Assembly: GCA_018806985.1 (NCBI GenBank)
Contig: JADANN010000119.1
Coordinates: 62,001-126,000 of the forward strand
DNA from: Angiostrongylus vasorum
Lineage: Eukaryota > Nematoda > Chromadorea > Rhabditida > Metastrongylidae
Direction: 5' to 3'
Length of the DNA stretch: 64,000 bases
Shown: positions 27,273-47,226 of the stretch, piece by piece
Layout: every line of letters starts with the position of its first letter
How positions within the stretch are numbered: position 1 is the stretch's first letter
The notes under the pieces: model-generated
What the model saw: only the letters and a program-made list of their open reading frames with translations
Told to the model about the DNA's origin: nothing
The model's database searches: none
Made by a program: the position numbers and the translations under genes

Positions 27273-27789
27273 GAGCACGTAAAATGAGATGAATACTTCG
27301 TGCTTACGTTAACGACTGGTTTGTCGTCCGCTGGTCTTACGTCGTGCTAACTGATCTTCTAAACATTTTAGGTTCATATGTCGGTAATCCATAACACATC
27401 TAGGATCTCCAAAGACATTTAAACATTCATATTTATTTTCTATTGATTTCAAGCTATTATTGTATTGATGCTCCTGCACGTTTCCATATTAATCGTTGAC
27501 ACAAAAAATTGGGATTGACGTGTGTTATATGAGAATAATAGAGTGTTTATGTGCTAACGAAGCTTTTACGATGAACGCAAAGATGCTGTAATGAAGTTGG
27601 CATTGAAATTTTTTTTTCCTTCTCTCCAAGAAATCGATCGATAAGCGCGGTCCTCATCGATGAGTATCGCGGGCGCGTTAAAATGACACAAAGCACCGAT
27701 AAGGTGGTTTGAATTTTACGGTGAAAACCAAATCACAAACAGAATGATGAAGAGGGAAATCGTTGCAGACGAAGAATCCTCTGTCAAAA

Positions 27790-35956
<8,167 letters not shown>

Positions 35957-36750
35957 AGTCGTACTCGGCAATATTGCAATATAACCAAATAGAAGTTCCG
36001 AAGAACCGAAAGAATGCAGTCGCAATTAGCCTGGTAAGCTGGTGTGTGCTGGAGGACGAACAGACGCAATAAGGGGCGGTGAGTCCATATGAAGCTGCCC
36101 CGACCTGTCTTTCCTCACTAAAAGGGAGGCCGGTTACTGGATGACATAACCACAAGGCCATTTCGAAAATCTGTGTCCAACTTTCACACGAAATATTGTG
36201 AGTACACCGTTCTAAGCTTGTCGTCCCAGTTTTCCTGCCTTTCCTTGATAGTTCAGATAAAATCTGATTAAGCTCTATTTCAAAATGTGATGAATTCCTT
36301 TACAAGGAACTACACCTTCTAACGAAAAACACATAATGAGTTTTACCATGATCATGGCTTACACCTGGGATTCCCTTTTTGTCATAAATTGGCAGTCATT
36401 CTTATTTACACGTAAATTGAGGAATTTGACTAAAGCTGAAATTGATAGAGAAGAAGCGGAGCACTGTGTAGCTCTATGGCGGCTAATATGAACATAATGG
36501 AAGCGATAAAGCCAATTTTTGATTCTTCGCTAGGAGCGATGAAAAGGTCAAAGGAGTCTAGTAGATACGTTCGCCAACTGTTTTTCTACCAGTAACAGTA
36601 ATATCTCACAAATGGGGGCTCTAAAATAACACGTCTTGTTCTATCTATCTACTTATCAGGAATAAGACCTAAAAATAGTTTCATGTCCACTTAGGATATC
36701 CCGAATGTAGTTTGTCTAAATAGTGTTAAATTCGTTTCGTACTAGTTAAA
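35957..36750. other. Intergenic region, 5' flank of the minus-strand gene
   Basis: Holds a tRNA-like repeat relic near 36030-36160 (GGACGAACAGACGC, AAAGGGAGGCCGGTTACTGG). Otherwise nothing I can support. The promoter of the minus-strand gene ending at 35956 should lie here. Confidence 0.3.
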
Positions 36751-37056
36751 CGCTCATGTAGCTCAGTTGTTAGAGGTGTCCCAAAAATGCAGGCGAGACC
36801 ACTGATTCGGTCTTGACCGCAGGACACACTAAGCCCTACATCGCTATGGGATACCAGAATTGGTACCATATTCTCTAGAAGGACCGAGGTAACACTGACC
36901 TAATACATTGTCGGGCCACCGCGAGTCATTACATAGGCGAAATATAGTCCCACTTACCTCTGTGATGTTTCGAATGGAGTGGGATGAGTGGCGCATCGAT
37001 GAGGGACTAATAAACAGCGATTGGTCTATCCGTTTTACCCTTTTATTTTCCAAAAT
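36750..37056 (+). mobile_element. Diverged tRNA-like SINE (A-related)
   Basis: Head CATGTAGCTCAGTTGTTAGA is a good A box. GATTCGGTCTTGACC sits at the B-box position, followed by GAATTGGTACCATATTCTC, GGGCCACCGCGAGTCATTAC and GGCGCATCGATGAGGGACTA, parallel to family A. Confidence 0.6.
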
Positions 37057-37979
37057 CCAGAATACCGAAATTGCTGAAGCGCTATGAGCTCGTAAGAAGA
37101 CTATAGCGATGCTCATTGGCATATCAAGACCAACAAAGACAACTTAGTGATAGGTGTTATAGGTTTAGTGCCGCAGATATACACATGTTTGACTTCATTT
37201 TAAAAAAACCGGAAAAAAAAGTAGGAAATAAGTAAAGGAGCAAAGTGAAGTGAATTAAGAAAAAAGTAAAGTAAGAAGTAAAGGACTGAGTGAAGTGTGA
37301 GATCCAACTCTCAGTTCAAATTTTGAGATCTTAATTTCTCTTCCAGCCCTTTATGATCGAACAATCCGCGATGTCCATATATTAATGGTAATGTTAACAG
37401 GACTATTTACCAAATCTCATTGTGATCCTTATCCTCCTGTCCTTTATCCTCACTGTGAACTAGAAATGAGTCATTCTTTTTTTAAATAAATTCACTAAGG
37501 CGGTCTATAACTGTTTTGAATAACAGAGTTTGATCAGATAATAGAAGACTTTTCGAAGTATAAAAAAGAAACTTTAGATTCTAGATTCTATCAAAACCAG
37601 CATTTAAAGTTGAACTGCACTACAGGTTAAACACTTTACTGGGCGATGTTCCAAGTCTTGGAAGGATAGAAAATATCATCAAACTCTGGAATGAGATTCA
37701 TTTAAATAACATTGCAGATGAAGCGAAGAGAAGATCAAGGTTAAACGAAAGTAATGAAAACTTTGTTCAGCAATTCAGACTTACTGAACAATGACGAGGT
37801 TAATTGAGAATCACTCCAAGGAATGAAGACTTTGTTAAGTAAAACGATACGGAACACAAAAAGCGGCAGAATTACAAGAAATTCTTAAAAACGAAAGCAT
37901 TTTCACTTCGTTCTCTTTGGGACAATGAAATTGCACATTTTACAATACATTCTAACATTCTTCACATTAAGTTATTTGA

Positions 37980-38588
37980 ATGCTCAATCTTCATATTGTT
38001 CGGGAGGTACTACGTACAAAGAAGAGGCTTGGCATGGGACAACGACTGACGCCAAGCTTTACCATCGCATTTATTTCTTACGTTGAAGCACCAGTAACCG
38101 ATCTCCGGCCATTTTCTACTGTAGATCTAAAAGTTATTGCTTGTCATTTGCTCAGCACAAGAGGAAATGCGCAGTTGTATTGAGTTATTGAAGGGACAGT
38201 GAAAGCACATTAGGTTTACCCTGAGAAAAACCGAAAGAAAAAATGGTTTCCATTTCTGAACGTTCAAATTAGCCTACCCGAAAACGGCTACACTGCAAAG
38301 TGGTGCCAAATGCCAAGTAGTGAAAAAGTTCTGGTTCATTACTTATCCTCTCACTCCTCACACACAAAAATAGCGCTTGTAAGAAATATGTTGTTAACAG
38401 CAACCAACGTGTTCAAAGGACGACAGCAGAAGCAAGAGACCCGGAACTTGGAGCGGAAAATAGCCATTTCTAATGGCTACGAAAATGAAGCACCTCGCAA
38501 CAGGTGTAGAGGAAAACCTAAGCACCAAGTGACAACTCTAGCGATAACAAGATCAGGTTTATCCTGTCCTTCATTTCAAATGAAATAA
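37980..38588 (+). pseudogene. Penelope reverse-transcriptase remnant
   Basis: Two frames carry the RT core. The first (37980-38183) holds the GQRL/T-P-S and VEAPV blocks and stops at LST. The second (about 38214-38588) holds the FLNV and HYLSSH-SHTK blocks characteristic of Penelope RTs. Between them the expected YIDD active-site block is broken by substitutions and a frame change, so no polymerase activity is expected. Confidence 0.8.
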
Positions 38589-38599
38589 GTCCAGGTGTA

Positions 38600-39030
38600 A
38601 AACTTTGCTTAAGAAGGCTCGGTCTAGAGAATTCCGTAAACGCCAGCTGCTTCACAGCCGCTTGTATGACCATCAATGCACAAAGCAAAATTGCACAATT
38701 TGCCCTAACGGTACAGACGGTGATTGGATGAGTTCGAACACAGTTTATCTGATCTCTCGTAAATCATGAGGGGCTAATACATTGGCGAAACGGGCAGACC
38801 ACTGTGCGTCCGTATAAGAGAACATCTAGTCAGTGAGCTTAAAGTTAAAACCAAATACTGTACTGGGGACGCACAGAACGCAAAGACATAGCGGGGGAAG
38901 ATTCTGAAGTAGAAGTTACGATCCTCGCATAGGAATCAAAAACACAAGAGTGCAAAACTCTCGAGGCATTCTGGATTAGTTCTAAGAATCTAAAAATTAA
39001 CCACAGAGATTAATGCCTCAAAATGACGCG
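38600..39030 (+). pseudogene. Penelope GIY-YIG endonuclease remnant
   Basis: Linker region RKRQLLHSRLYDHQC, CX2C motif, then TVYLIS (the GIY half) and YIGETGRPL (the YIG half) separated by a TGA and a frame change. RIREHL, the conserved Arg/His-bearing helix, follows. Several later stops. Non-functional. Confidence 0.75.
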
Positions 39031-39264
39031 TGATATTGGACAGTATTTAGGCCTGTTTTTCTAATGTGAAGGGCACGTTACGCTTCCATGTGAACTCTAT
39101 GCGGTTGGTCTCCATGTGACATGTTCGGTGGAAAACTCACAGAAAGCGGTGAATGTGTGAGAGAAGCCATTCCGTGTTCAATGTGATGGAAATCCTGGCT
39201 TAGCATCTTCTCTGTTTGGTTATGGAGGTGTTTGGCTGGGTAAATTGCGGTCAGCTTGACCTTT

Positions 39265-39310
39265 GCAGGCTCTGAGGATGGCAAAGACCGACGAAACGTC
39301 CGTCATCTTG
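39265..39310 (+). ncRNA. Hammerhead-ribozyme-like relic in Penelope tail
   Basis: CTGAGGA at 39272-39278, a short possible stem, then GAAAC at 39293-39297 and GTCCGTC. This order matches the CUGANGA ... GAAA core of hammerhead ribozymes, which are known from Penelope-like element terminal repeats. I do not see a convincing partner strand and cleavage site, so this is a relic or an incomplete core. Confidence 0.3.
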
Positions 39311-39619
39311 CTCGTAAATAAAGAAATAAAATAACACCTAGTGTATGCTCAACAAGAATATAAAAAAATATTTGAATTCGAACATTGCCCACTACTCTAT
39401 GAATAATCTAGTTATCACCCGGGATTTCACATTTTCCAACTTTCCTTTTCTTCCATTGATTCATGATGACATTCTTCGCACGTATGAATACTGGAAAGCC
39501 ACTGCTGACAATCGGATTGGTTCAATTTTACCATAATTGTAGAACCTTAAAATAATATTACTGAACGATCTTTACAAAACCCATACATTGTTTTTTTGGG
39601 TCTATGCCTAGTAAAACAA

Positions 39620-39850
39620 TTTTCAAACCGACCGTCATTTAAGCAAAATAATCAACATATATTTAAATAAAATTGAATTGAACACCGCACCAAGATCACC
39701 GAAGAAGATTCCGTCTTGGTACGACAACGAAGAGTCCACAGCGAGATCACGAACAACTGTAGACCGACCACCAACACGGATCATTGGCTCTGATTTCGAC
39801 GAAGACGTCGAAACATTAGCCGAAATAAATCTATTTATCAACCTCGTGTA
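39620..39850 (+). repeat. Second Penelope-type tail fragment
   Basis: Ends in ACGTCGAAACATTAGCCGAA and AATAAATCTATTTATCAACC, preceded by GGCTCTGATTTCGACGAAG. The layout (CTGA, hairpin, CGAAAC, AATAAA) parallels 39265-39340, but the upstream sequence differs, suggesting a different Penelope subfamily. Confidence 0.4.
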
Positions 39851-40084
39851 AGCCCAACAGTTTAAACCTATGCGTGGTGTTTTTATTCAAAAGTAATAGT
39901 AGGAAGGTGTGTTTTTAGTTCTCTCACTTGTTGTTGGATTCGTATCCAACTTAACCTATGCTTCTGCTTATCAATAATAAGTTGGTGGTAAATGTTAACG
40001 ATATGGATGACTGTTGCAATTAGTTGACATTTTCATCAACGGTTTGATGAAAGGCATGAGTCTTTTTAACGTGATACAACTAAT

Positions 40085-40190
40085 ATTGACCGTTCGCATT
40101 CCGTTCGAATTGACGATGATGGTGAAGGCGATGAAGATTGTGGTGATGATGACAATGATGATACTGACAATGATAACTGCAGCGTTTCAT
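40085..40190 (+). repeat. GAT/TGA-rich low-complexity stretch
   Basis: Runs of GATGATGG, GGTGATGATGACAATGATG and ATACTGACAATGATAAC. Imperfect trinucleotide repeat; the open frame across it reads Met-rich and is probably not coding. Confidence 0.6.
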
Positions 40191-40544
40191 CGAACTTCCA
40201 TCGATATTCACTCGTGACGGCGTCTACGGCGGTATCAGAAATCATTGAGCTATTTTAGAATTTTTTGATTGCTAAGCAAGTTTTATCACCTATCACCTTT
40301 TTTTTCCTCATCTTTCTGTCTTTTCTTTCATCATGTTCTAGTTGTTAATAAGGAAACCAAGCTCTCATTTAGAAGTGCTGCCGACATTATTCCCACTTAA
40401 ATCCGGTTCCCAGCCAGACTCAGTACGTGTTCAACTAGTTCTATGCCCGTCTAGCTTGATTATTCTCCAGTTTTTTCTCCATTTCTTTGTCATAAATAAT
40501 TATCACAGAATTTCCGTTTGAGATCGGTATTAAGAAAAAATCGT

Positions 40545-40735
40545 GTAATAATAATTCACTGCTTTTCTTGATGAGCAAACAAATACAAAGTTGTTATTAC
40601 AGCATTTGTTAATTCACAATAGCTGAGGTTTCGTTGGATTCGCCTTCTTCAGAGCCTAGAATGGTATAACTGACATGCAATGCATTCTGCCAAAAACCTT
40701 CATAACCTCAGCAGGCAAAACTTAATGAATAAATT
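40545..40735 (-). repeat. Family D copy (Penelope-tail derivative)
   Basis: Contains TAATTCACTGCTTTTCTTGA, TGAGCAAACAAATACAAAG, TTGTTATTACAGCATTTGTT, CACAATAGCTGAGGTTTCG and CGCCTTCTTCAGAGCC. Reverse reading restores CTGAAGAAGGCGAA ... CGAAACCTCAGC. Confidence 0.55.
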
Positions 40736-43084
40736 TGCATTCGGTTAATGAATAAATTTCCATTCGCATAATAAAAAGCTTTTCTTTTAGACACCTACCG
40801 TTTTATTCGTTGTAAGTCTTCCAGCTATTTGATGGAGACCACCCGCAAAATGTCCCGCACGGGCAAGGAAAGTACCTGGGTCAGGTCAACGAATCAGCCC
40901 TGAGGTATGGTGCTGGATCACGCGTAATCACAAGGCACTCCTCCTTATGGTTCATTTTAGATTTTCGCAACTTAATAAATCGCATAACAACTCTAGAATC
41001 AATTCATCCTTAGCCTTTGCTAAAATCATGACCTAAAAAGTTTCTTAGTTGCTTTTAAACTCCCACCCTCAGAACTTTCTTTTCTCTGGAAGTATGTTTT
41101 TAACCTACTTATATTGCTTCTAGCCAGTTACGTTGAGCTTTATAATTATGGAGTAGACCACAATGAGTTTTTTCAGTCGTCACTGGCGCTTACACAAACG
41201 ACCGTGTAAAGCCATATGTTCAAACACTCAAATTATAATATTTTATTAACTCTAGCTTTCCTGGAATTCTGATAGTCTGTGTTATTTTCAGTGAAGTTGA
41301 AAAAAAGCCTGAAGTAACAACGACGAGGTTAATCATTACGTCGCAGACGATACGATGAAACGCTCTCTGTCATCTCCGTGTTTATACAAATTTTTTTGGA
41401 TCTCCATGTAAATTTTGGCTTGTAGAATCAATAAATCTTCAGAAAGAAAAACAACAATCATATTAAAGTAGGTACTTGTTTTTTTAGCCTTTTGAAGCTT
41501 TCATACTTAGAAAACTGGTGCTGGAATTTTTTCAAAACGACTTTCCCAACAGTATCAGTATAACATGAAGATCGTAGGAAATCTTGCTTATTATTTGGAA
41601 CGGCGATCTTTAATGCATTACTAATAAGGCTTAGGATAATATTAGCATAGAATTAGTAAGTTTCTGTAAGCGCATGGGCTTGGGAGCTTGGTGAGGCTTG
41701 GGGTGGTGGATTGAGCCAGGGACCGATCCTATGTGTACTGCAGAACACCTTTAACCAGTGCGCGAAATGCACCCATGATAAAATACAGTAGTATCACTAG
41801 TTATTGGTTTGCTTTCCCGTATAAAACTTACGAAAGCCATGATGCATATAAATGAGGAAACATTCTGAAATTACTTTGCTTTACAATAATTTTGTTTCCA
41901 AATTTTCAACGAGCAAGGTGTATGATTCCTAGACAGAGCAAGTAGAACTTCTCATTTCAAGGTTTGATAGGAAAATATGGAAAACATGAGAAAGCAAGTG
42001 AAAGTAGCAGGCAGATCCAAGCTCATTTTGAATTCATACCAGTTGGATGTTTCAAAAAAAATTTTTTAAATAACCTGCTTTTGCTCAAGCTGATGAACTA
42101 CCAACTAAAACTGTGTCCTGAATCCAACTACAGAAAGGCAGACAAAAATCATGAAAAGGCTTTAAAAAATTGTCTGCTATGAATCCCGTTGAAGAAAGTC
42201 CAGTGAAAAGAGATACGCTCCAAAAAAGTCATTCAACAATCGGAAAATTCTTTTGAATTAGTAGTCGACTACCGTCAGTTCTAGTTATTTCAGCGTTTAA
42301 AACAACCTCAATGAAACGTTAAAATTGAAATCTATTTTCTTCTTCTTTTTAGTTTTAATGAATTTCGAGTTCTTGTGTCGACTGAACAAGAAAGTCTCCT
42401 GAGAAACTTGTCATAGAAAACTAAATTTCGCTCCGAGTTTCAAGTTTTCACATTCTCTTCAGTTCATGATTAGGTATGTGAATATCCCGCCTTCATGAAT
42501 CATGCCGGTCTCAATACATCGCCTGTCTCCTTATCGCTTATCACTGGTTACCACAACAAAATCAAATGCCAGCTTCGACACTGTTTCTGCTCTCAACAGT
42601 TGACGAGAAGAGATAACCGTTTTAAACCATAATATATCGCAGTAGTAGCAAGCATGAATATCATGGATGTATCATCACTGAATCGTTCTTGTTATTTTTA
42701 GAAAAGAAAAAAAAGCCGACATCAACAGTCCATTCTTGTTTAGTTTAAGTGACTTTATGACGAAGTTCACGAGATAACTGTAAAAAAGCGTATATTTGAT
42801 GCATTTACATCTAGACGGAACCAGTCTCCAATACCGTTATTAAGGCTGAATTCAACATGTGTTATCCATGTATTCTTTTCAAAGTTGCGAAAGACTTTTC
42901 CTCATTTTTACTCTCATTACCTTTCACTATGTCTCATATTCACATTCTCTTGGTGCTCTCTTGGCTTAACACGTCTCTTTAAATTTTATTCTTCTTCTTT
43001 TACCTTAGTTTCTTCTCCTTCTTCAACTTAACTCTAACTCTAACGGAGTACCTAATTTATTTTTCTACTAATAATCCTCGTTTC
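40736..43084. other. Repeat-poor intergenic stretch, no gene supported
   Basis: A tRNA-like relic may lie at 40820-40940. A reverse SINE fragment at 41688-41775 (GGACCGATCCTATGTG, CTTTAACCAGTGCGC) is clearer. The rest is AT-rich with short open frames of improbable composition, including 41964-42182. Confidence 0.35.
41688..41775 (-). mobile_element. SINE A-related fragment, reverse
   Basis: Reverse reading gives a GCGCACTGGTTAAAGGTG head and an ACATAGGATCGGTCCCTGG B-box block, ending at the GCCCATG-type junction. Only the tRNA-like head is present. Confidence 0.5.
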
Positions 43085-43345
43085 ATTTTTAATAGTGCAA
43101 CAAGATGTCGATGAACTAAAGAAGCAACATGCCGTACGACTGAGGGCCGTTCAATAGTAGTCAGGCAATTTTTAACTTTTCTTTTACGCGAACCGACATC
43201 ACATCTGTTATGCGAATCCCAGCACTTCCTACATTCGATTTGTATCCTCGCATCCCTCATCCACATCGGTCTTCGAACCTTTAGCGTATGGGTTCGAATC
43301 ACGTTCGAAGATTTCTTCGTCTTCTTCACGTATATCGCTGAACGG
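43085..43345 (-). repeat. Family C repeat, copy 4 (reverse)
   Basis: Reverse reading contains ATTCGAAC-type blocks, a frame with RIQIECRKCWDSHNRCDVGS, and AAGACGAAGAAATCTTCG upstream. Same Cys spacing as the three copies in the ser-2 introns. Confidence 0.55.
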
Positions 43346-43938
43346 TGGTCGAGTCGACTCGAGATCTTATGGATCGGAGGAAGCCCGCCATAGGAATATG
43401 TTACCAGTGCCCTGAACTCGGAGGAAAGGAAAGCTCGGTTGGATTGGTGCGGGGCCGAACGGTTGTCTCGTGTCCCTTAAACAGCGTCACAACCACTGCA
43501 CATCTTGTTTCGAACTAACGAAATTCCTTGCCCAAGCTTGCAATCTGACTAGCTATGTAGATCAATAGCAATGGCAAGATCACTATCATAATCTTGTCAT
43601 GATCATCACTATGATCATCACTGTTATCATGAGCAACAATAATACCGTCTCCATTTCCTCCTGATCTTAATCCTCGTTCTCGTTAATTTTTTTGTATCGT
43701 TTTAGCGCTGAAAACGAAGTATTCCAACCATTTTATTACATCGTTAGGCGGAGGATACAATAAACTCTAGCAGCATCCAAACTGTATTATCTGACCATGT
43801 TCTCAGAACGTATGTAAATTTATCATTGTCCTTATAATTTGTTTCAAGAGATAAAGAATCTCAACACTCACTAGGTATTCTCAATCTATTTCTCTCACTG
43901 CCAGTGTTTGAAATAACGTTTAGTTATTAGCAATATTT

Positions 43939-44324
43939 CTCTCAACGGTTTACTGCCTCGTCGTGGCTAAGAGGGGTTCCTGGGTGTCAAGTTGCGATGT
44001 ACAGCAAGGGATTCTTCTCCCCAGTAGGGCCATCCAAGCTGAAAAAAGAGTCCGACGTTTCCATCAGGAAGCCCAGCTAAGTGTAAACCAATACCAGGAT
44101 CCACCATCGTCCTGGTTTCAAAGTCGCATGATGGCAAACTTCGCTCTGATCCACAAAGGCTGCGAACGCCTGTGGTAGTGACGACCTGGGGCAAACTTTG
44201 GCCAGGCCGACCTCGGGACTCCAGGGAACCACAATGGCTAAACCAGCAGAATCCCGAAACGAACGGAAGCTATGCTGGGGCCCTCACAATCAGTGAAGTG
44301 TGCGGTCCAAGTATCCAAGTAAAT
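43939..44324 (+). repeat. Family B repeat, copy 3
   Basis: TCTCAACGGTTTACTGCCTC, GTCCGACGTTTCCATCAGGA, AAACCAATACCAGGATCCAC and GACCTGGGGCAAACTTTGGC, ending GGTCCAAGTATCCAAGTAAA. Nearly full length. Confidence 0.8.
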
Positions 44325-45146
44325 AATAAGGAATATTTCTAAGTTCTTATGTGCACAGTTCACTGGAGTAATTGTTCTAGAACATGGAATATACAACTAA
44401 TGCTTATACCAACTATCCACTATCGAGATCCAACTGATATGTTACTGCCTTATTCTAAAGTTACACGGTTATATAAAGCAGGAACAGAATATGGAGACGA
44501 GTTCGATGACGGCATTGATCTATAGAAATACGCAGACCTACAGTACTTACACGTATCCCATAAGCACTGTATAATGAAAACAGCAGCTGATATTACAACA
44601 TTACTATAATAATTACTGGTTGATTCCAATATCTTCACTACGCGTGCGGTTGCGTCGCGTCAAATACAAACGCACTCGATAGGGGGGTCATCTCGCCCAA
44701 GACGCGCCACCACTGCAGCGGCATCGTCGTTCTCACCGATCACCCACATTTTGACTAGTAACTGAACGGATTTTCACTCTTATATTGTTTAGTTTTGATT
44801 ATTCCAGAATTTCTGTATGATACTAGTACGTTTGTGTTGCAGTAAGTATTGTGCATTACATAAATTGCCGGTTGAGTTTACATGGGTAGTACATGAGCAT
44901 AATTGGAAATCGTTATTACCACTGTGAACTACCGCAGCGGTGTTCATTTCTTACAGTATTTAAGATGTTACACATTTATTTATGCATAAATATATCTCTA
45001 ATGGTTTTATAAGTATTAGTTTCTTGCTCAGTGTTGTGGTTGTGATCACATTCCGATATCTTAAGTAACAAATATAGTATTTTTTCCTAGTAATCGTAAT
45101 TGTATTAGAGTTTTCTTCGGATACCTTATTTTCTCGATACTTAATA

Positions 45147-45527
45147 CTTGAGTGGCCCTTCCTCACTGGTTGTGCTGGCCCCAGCATAATCTGCATTTTT
45201 CGGAGATTTGCTTGTTAAGCCATTATGGTTCCCTGGAGTCCCGAGATCAGCCTGGCCAAAGTCTGCCCCAGGTCTTCACCACCACAGGCAGTCGCAGGCC
45301 TTGTGGATCAGAGGGGGGGATTTACCACCATGCGACTTTATACCAGGACGGTGGTGGATCCTGGTATTGGTTTACTCTTAGCTAGGCTTCCTGATGGAAA
45401 CGCCGGACTCCTTCTCAGCTTGGGAGACCCTGCCAGGGAATGAATCCACCGCTGTACATCGCAGTCCGACACCCAGGAACACCTCCCAGCTACGATGAGG
45501 CGGTAAACCGTTGGGAGGCATTTGGCA
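45147..45527 (-). repeat. Family B repeat, copy 4 (reverse)
   Basis: Reverse copy, left end ACTTGAGTGGCCCTTCC. Holds AGCCTGGCCAAAGTCTGCC, CAGGACGGTGGTGGATCCTG, GCTTCCTGATGGAAACGCC and GGCGGTAAACCGTTGGGAGG. One of the best preserved copies, so the short frames on both strands here are repeat shadows. Confidence 0.8.
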
Positions 45528-45869
45528 TTTGAAAATAACTTCAACCCATTTTCTCGATAGCCAAAAGGAAACTGATTTGTCGCTCCTCTTTAACTCTGTC
45601 CACTAATGTTTACGTTTATGTTAGTGTATGTTGTTCTTTGTTCACTTTAGTTTATTGTGATAGCTAATGTTAGTGAATTCTTCTTTCAGGAAGCATCACA
45701 GTGTTTACCGGCCATTCCAACGTCCAAGCCGTGTGAGTTTTCATCGTTTCGGATGAAATTCATCAACCAACTTTTGATGATAGCAAATATGATTTCATTG
45801 CATTGATTCAAACATTTTTTTATTGCCATATGTTAACGAAATTATAGTAATAGATTCGTATTAGAGAGG

Positions 45870-46185
45870 GGAGTGTGTCATTTAGCTGAGTAGTTAGAGG
45901 TGCCCTGAAATACACGTGGTCCCGTTCTCTGGTCCCATCTAAGCTCATTCCTTCGTGGTCGTCAAACTGGTACCGGACTTCATGTAGTAATTCCCAAGAC
46001 CGACTTTCTATTAAACTTGGCAATGATTATAGTAATATAATAACATTATAATAGGTGATGGACTTGTCTGACAGAGAAGGACACTGACTTTAAGTTATCG
46101 TTAGGTCACCGTAAGTCACTATGTAGGATAGCTATGCATTCAGTTACATGTAACGATGCTTTGTGAAGTCGAATTCTACTAGAGG
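45870..46185 (+). mobile_element. SINE A-related copy interrupted by an insertion
   Basis: Head TCATTTAGCTGAGTAGTTAG, core AACTGGTACCGGACTT, then resumption at GGACTTGTCTGACAGAG and GGTCACCGTAAGTCAC. The interruption is a separate 79-bp insertion (45981-46059). Confidence 0.65.
45981..46059 (-). mobile_element. 79-bp family D insertion with 6-bp target duplication
   Basis: Contains TTCCCAAGACCGACTTTCTA, close to CTCCTAAGACCGACTTTCTT at 28003, so it is a family D piece. GGACTT occurs on both sides (45975-45980 and 46060-46065), where uninterrupted SINE copies have it once. This is a direct mark of insertion. Confidence 0.7.
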
Positions 46186-46521
46186 TGAGGTTGATTAACA
46201 CCGAATCATTATCATTCTATACTTTACACCAAGAGACTATCTTGTTAAACAGAAGGCACGCTTTCTCTATGAAGCTTGTTGGCACAAATGTCAACGAAAT
46301 CCGGTTTAAAGGAAACATTTTTCAAATTATATATTTTTCTTCTAGATTTTTTCAGTTGTTTGAAATACTTCAGAAAACTGTTGTTTGGAGGAGTGTTATT
46401 TTCTTAAATATAAGCTCAGGTGACACCGCTTTCTTTACATCCTTCTTTCGCTAAACAAACTGAAATTTATACGAAATAGGCTAAAGGACATGAAGATTAA
46501 TATTGTTTTCGGTTTAGTTAA

Positions 46522-46760
46522 GGGCGCGTGTGGCGCAGTAGTTGGAGGCGCCACTGCGACGCACACGTGGAGTCGATCCTTGCGCCCATGGCCCACTAAG
46601 CCTTCCATCCCTCCGGGCTCGACAAATTGGTACCGGACTTGTCTGGGAGGATAGCAGCACTGGCTCGATACATCGGTAGGCCACCGCGAGTCATTAATGA
46701 GGTCGAATGCATGGCACATCCCTCAGGGATTCATCAACGCCGAGAGCTTTATCCTTTATC
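46522..46760 (+). mobile_element. SINE family A, copy 6
   Basis: GGCGCGTGTGGCGCAGTAG head, GGAGTCGATCCTTGCGCCC B-box block, CTTGTCTGGGAGGATAGCAG core, and a GAGCTTTATCCTTTATCG tail. Missing part of the segment between GAGTCATT and GAAGTCGAATG. Confidence 0.85.
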
Positions 46761-47095
46761 GTGTTTAGTTTAGAATTTGGATATCGAAGTTATCTCTCTT
46801 ACTTCTTAATTTTAAGGACATTCTCGTTCTTTGTTAAGCCAGCAGTTTTACTTAGGTTCCTGTTTTTCGGCGTTAAACTAGCGTCTGCACGTTTTTAAAA
46901 AATCTCGTCTTCCATAACTTTACTATATGCTGTGAACATAACAACACTAAGCTTCACGCAAGGCTTATTATGTTTAGATACGCAGTTGCTTCGACCATAT
47001 TTAACATGTTCATTTAATTCCTGGACGTCAGAACAGCATAAAAAACCATTATACTAAATATTTGTGAGGGGATGTGATTCTCTATCCCTTCGCAG

Positions 47096-47226
47096 GTGTG
47101 ACGTTCGTCGGCGCTTTTGCGGTGGCGGTTGTTGTAGTCACGCAGATCGCACAGTGCATCCGGAAAACTGTATCGTTTCGGCGAACATCGCTCGATGGTT
47201 GGAATTTCGTGATTCATTCACTGATG
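47096..47226 (+). CDS. Candidate GC-rich exon, unrecognised
   Basis: Between a CCCTTCGCAG acceptor and an ATG|GTAGCA donor, two plus-strand frames are open. One encodes a hydrophobic run (VTFVGAFAVAVVVVTQIAQ) then IRKTVSFRRTSLDGW. The other is Cys-rich (CDVRRRFCGGGCCSHADRT). GC is well above the surroundings. The first frame would leave in phase 0 and fit the next candidate at 48403. Strand and frame are not certain. Confidence 0.28.

Larger units (their letters stand above)
37600..39340 (+). mobile_element. Decayed Penelope-like retroelement (RT plus GIY-YIG)
   Basis: Penelope-like elements encode a reverse transcriptase fused to a GIY-YIG endonuclease. Visible in order: GMGQRLTPSFTIAFISYVEA (RT, frame from 37980), WFPFLNVQISLPENGY and VLVHYLSSHSSHTK (38220-38588), a zinc-knuckle-like NCTICP near 38693, NTVYLIS and, in another frame, YIGETGRPLCVRIREHL (38740-38825), then TLEAFWISSKNLKIN near 38960. 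Stops and frameshifts interrupt it, and the catalytic Asp pair after the YCR block is not readable, so it is dead. About 250 bp after the coding remnants is a GAAACGTC-containing tail (39265-39300). The 5' boundary is uncertain. Confidence 0.85.

Noticed and set aside
45152..45544. Overlapping frames on both strands suggesting a coding gene
   Set aside because: Same segments occur in six family B copies in both orientations; the frames are repeat shadows.
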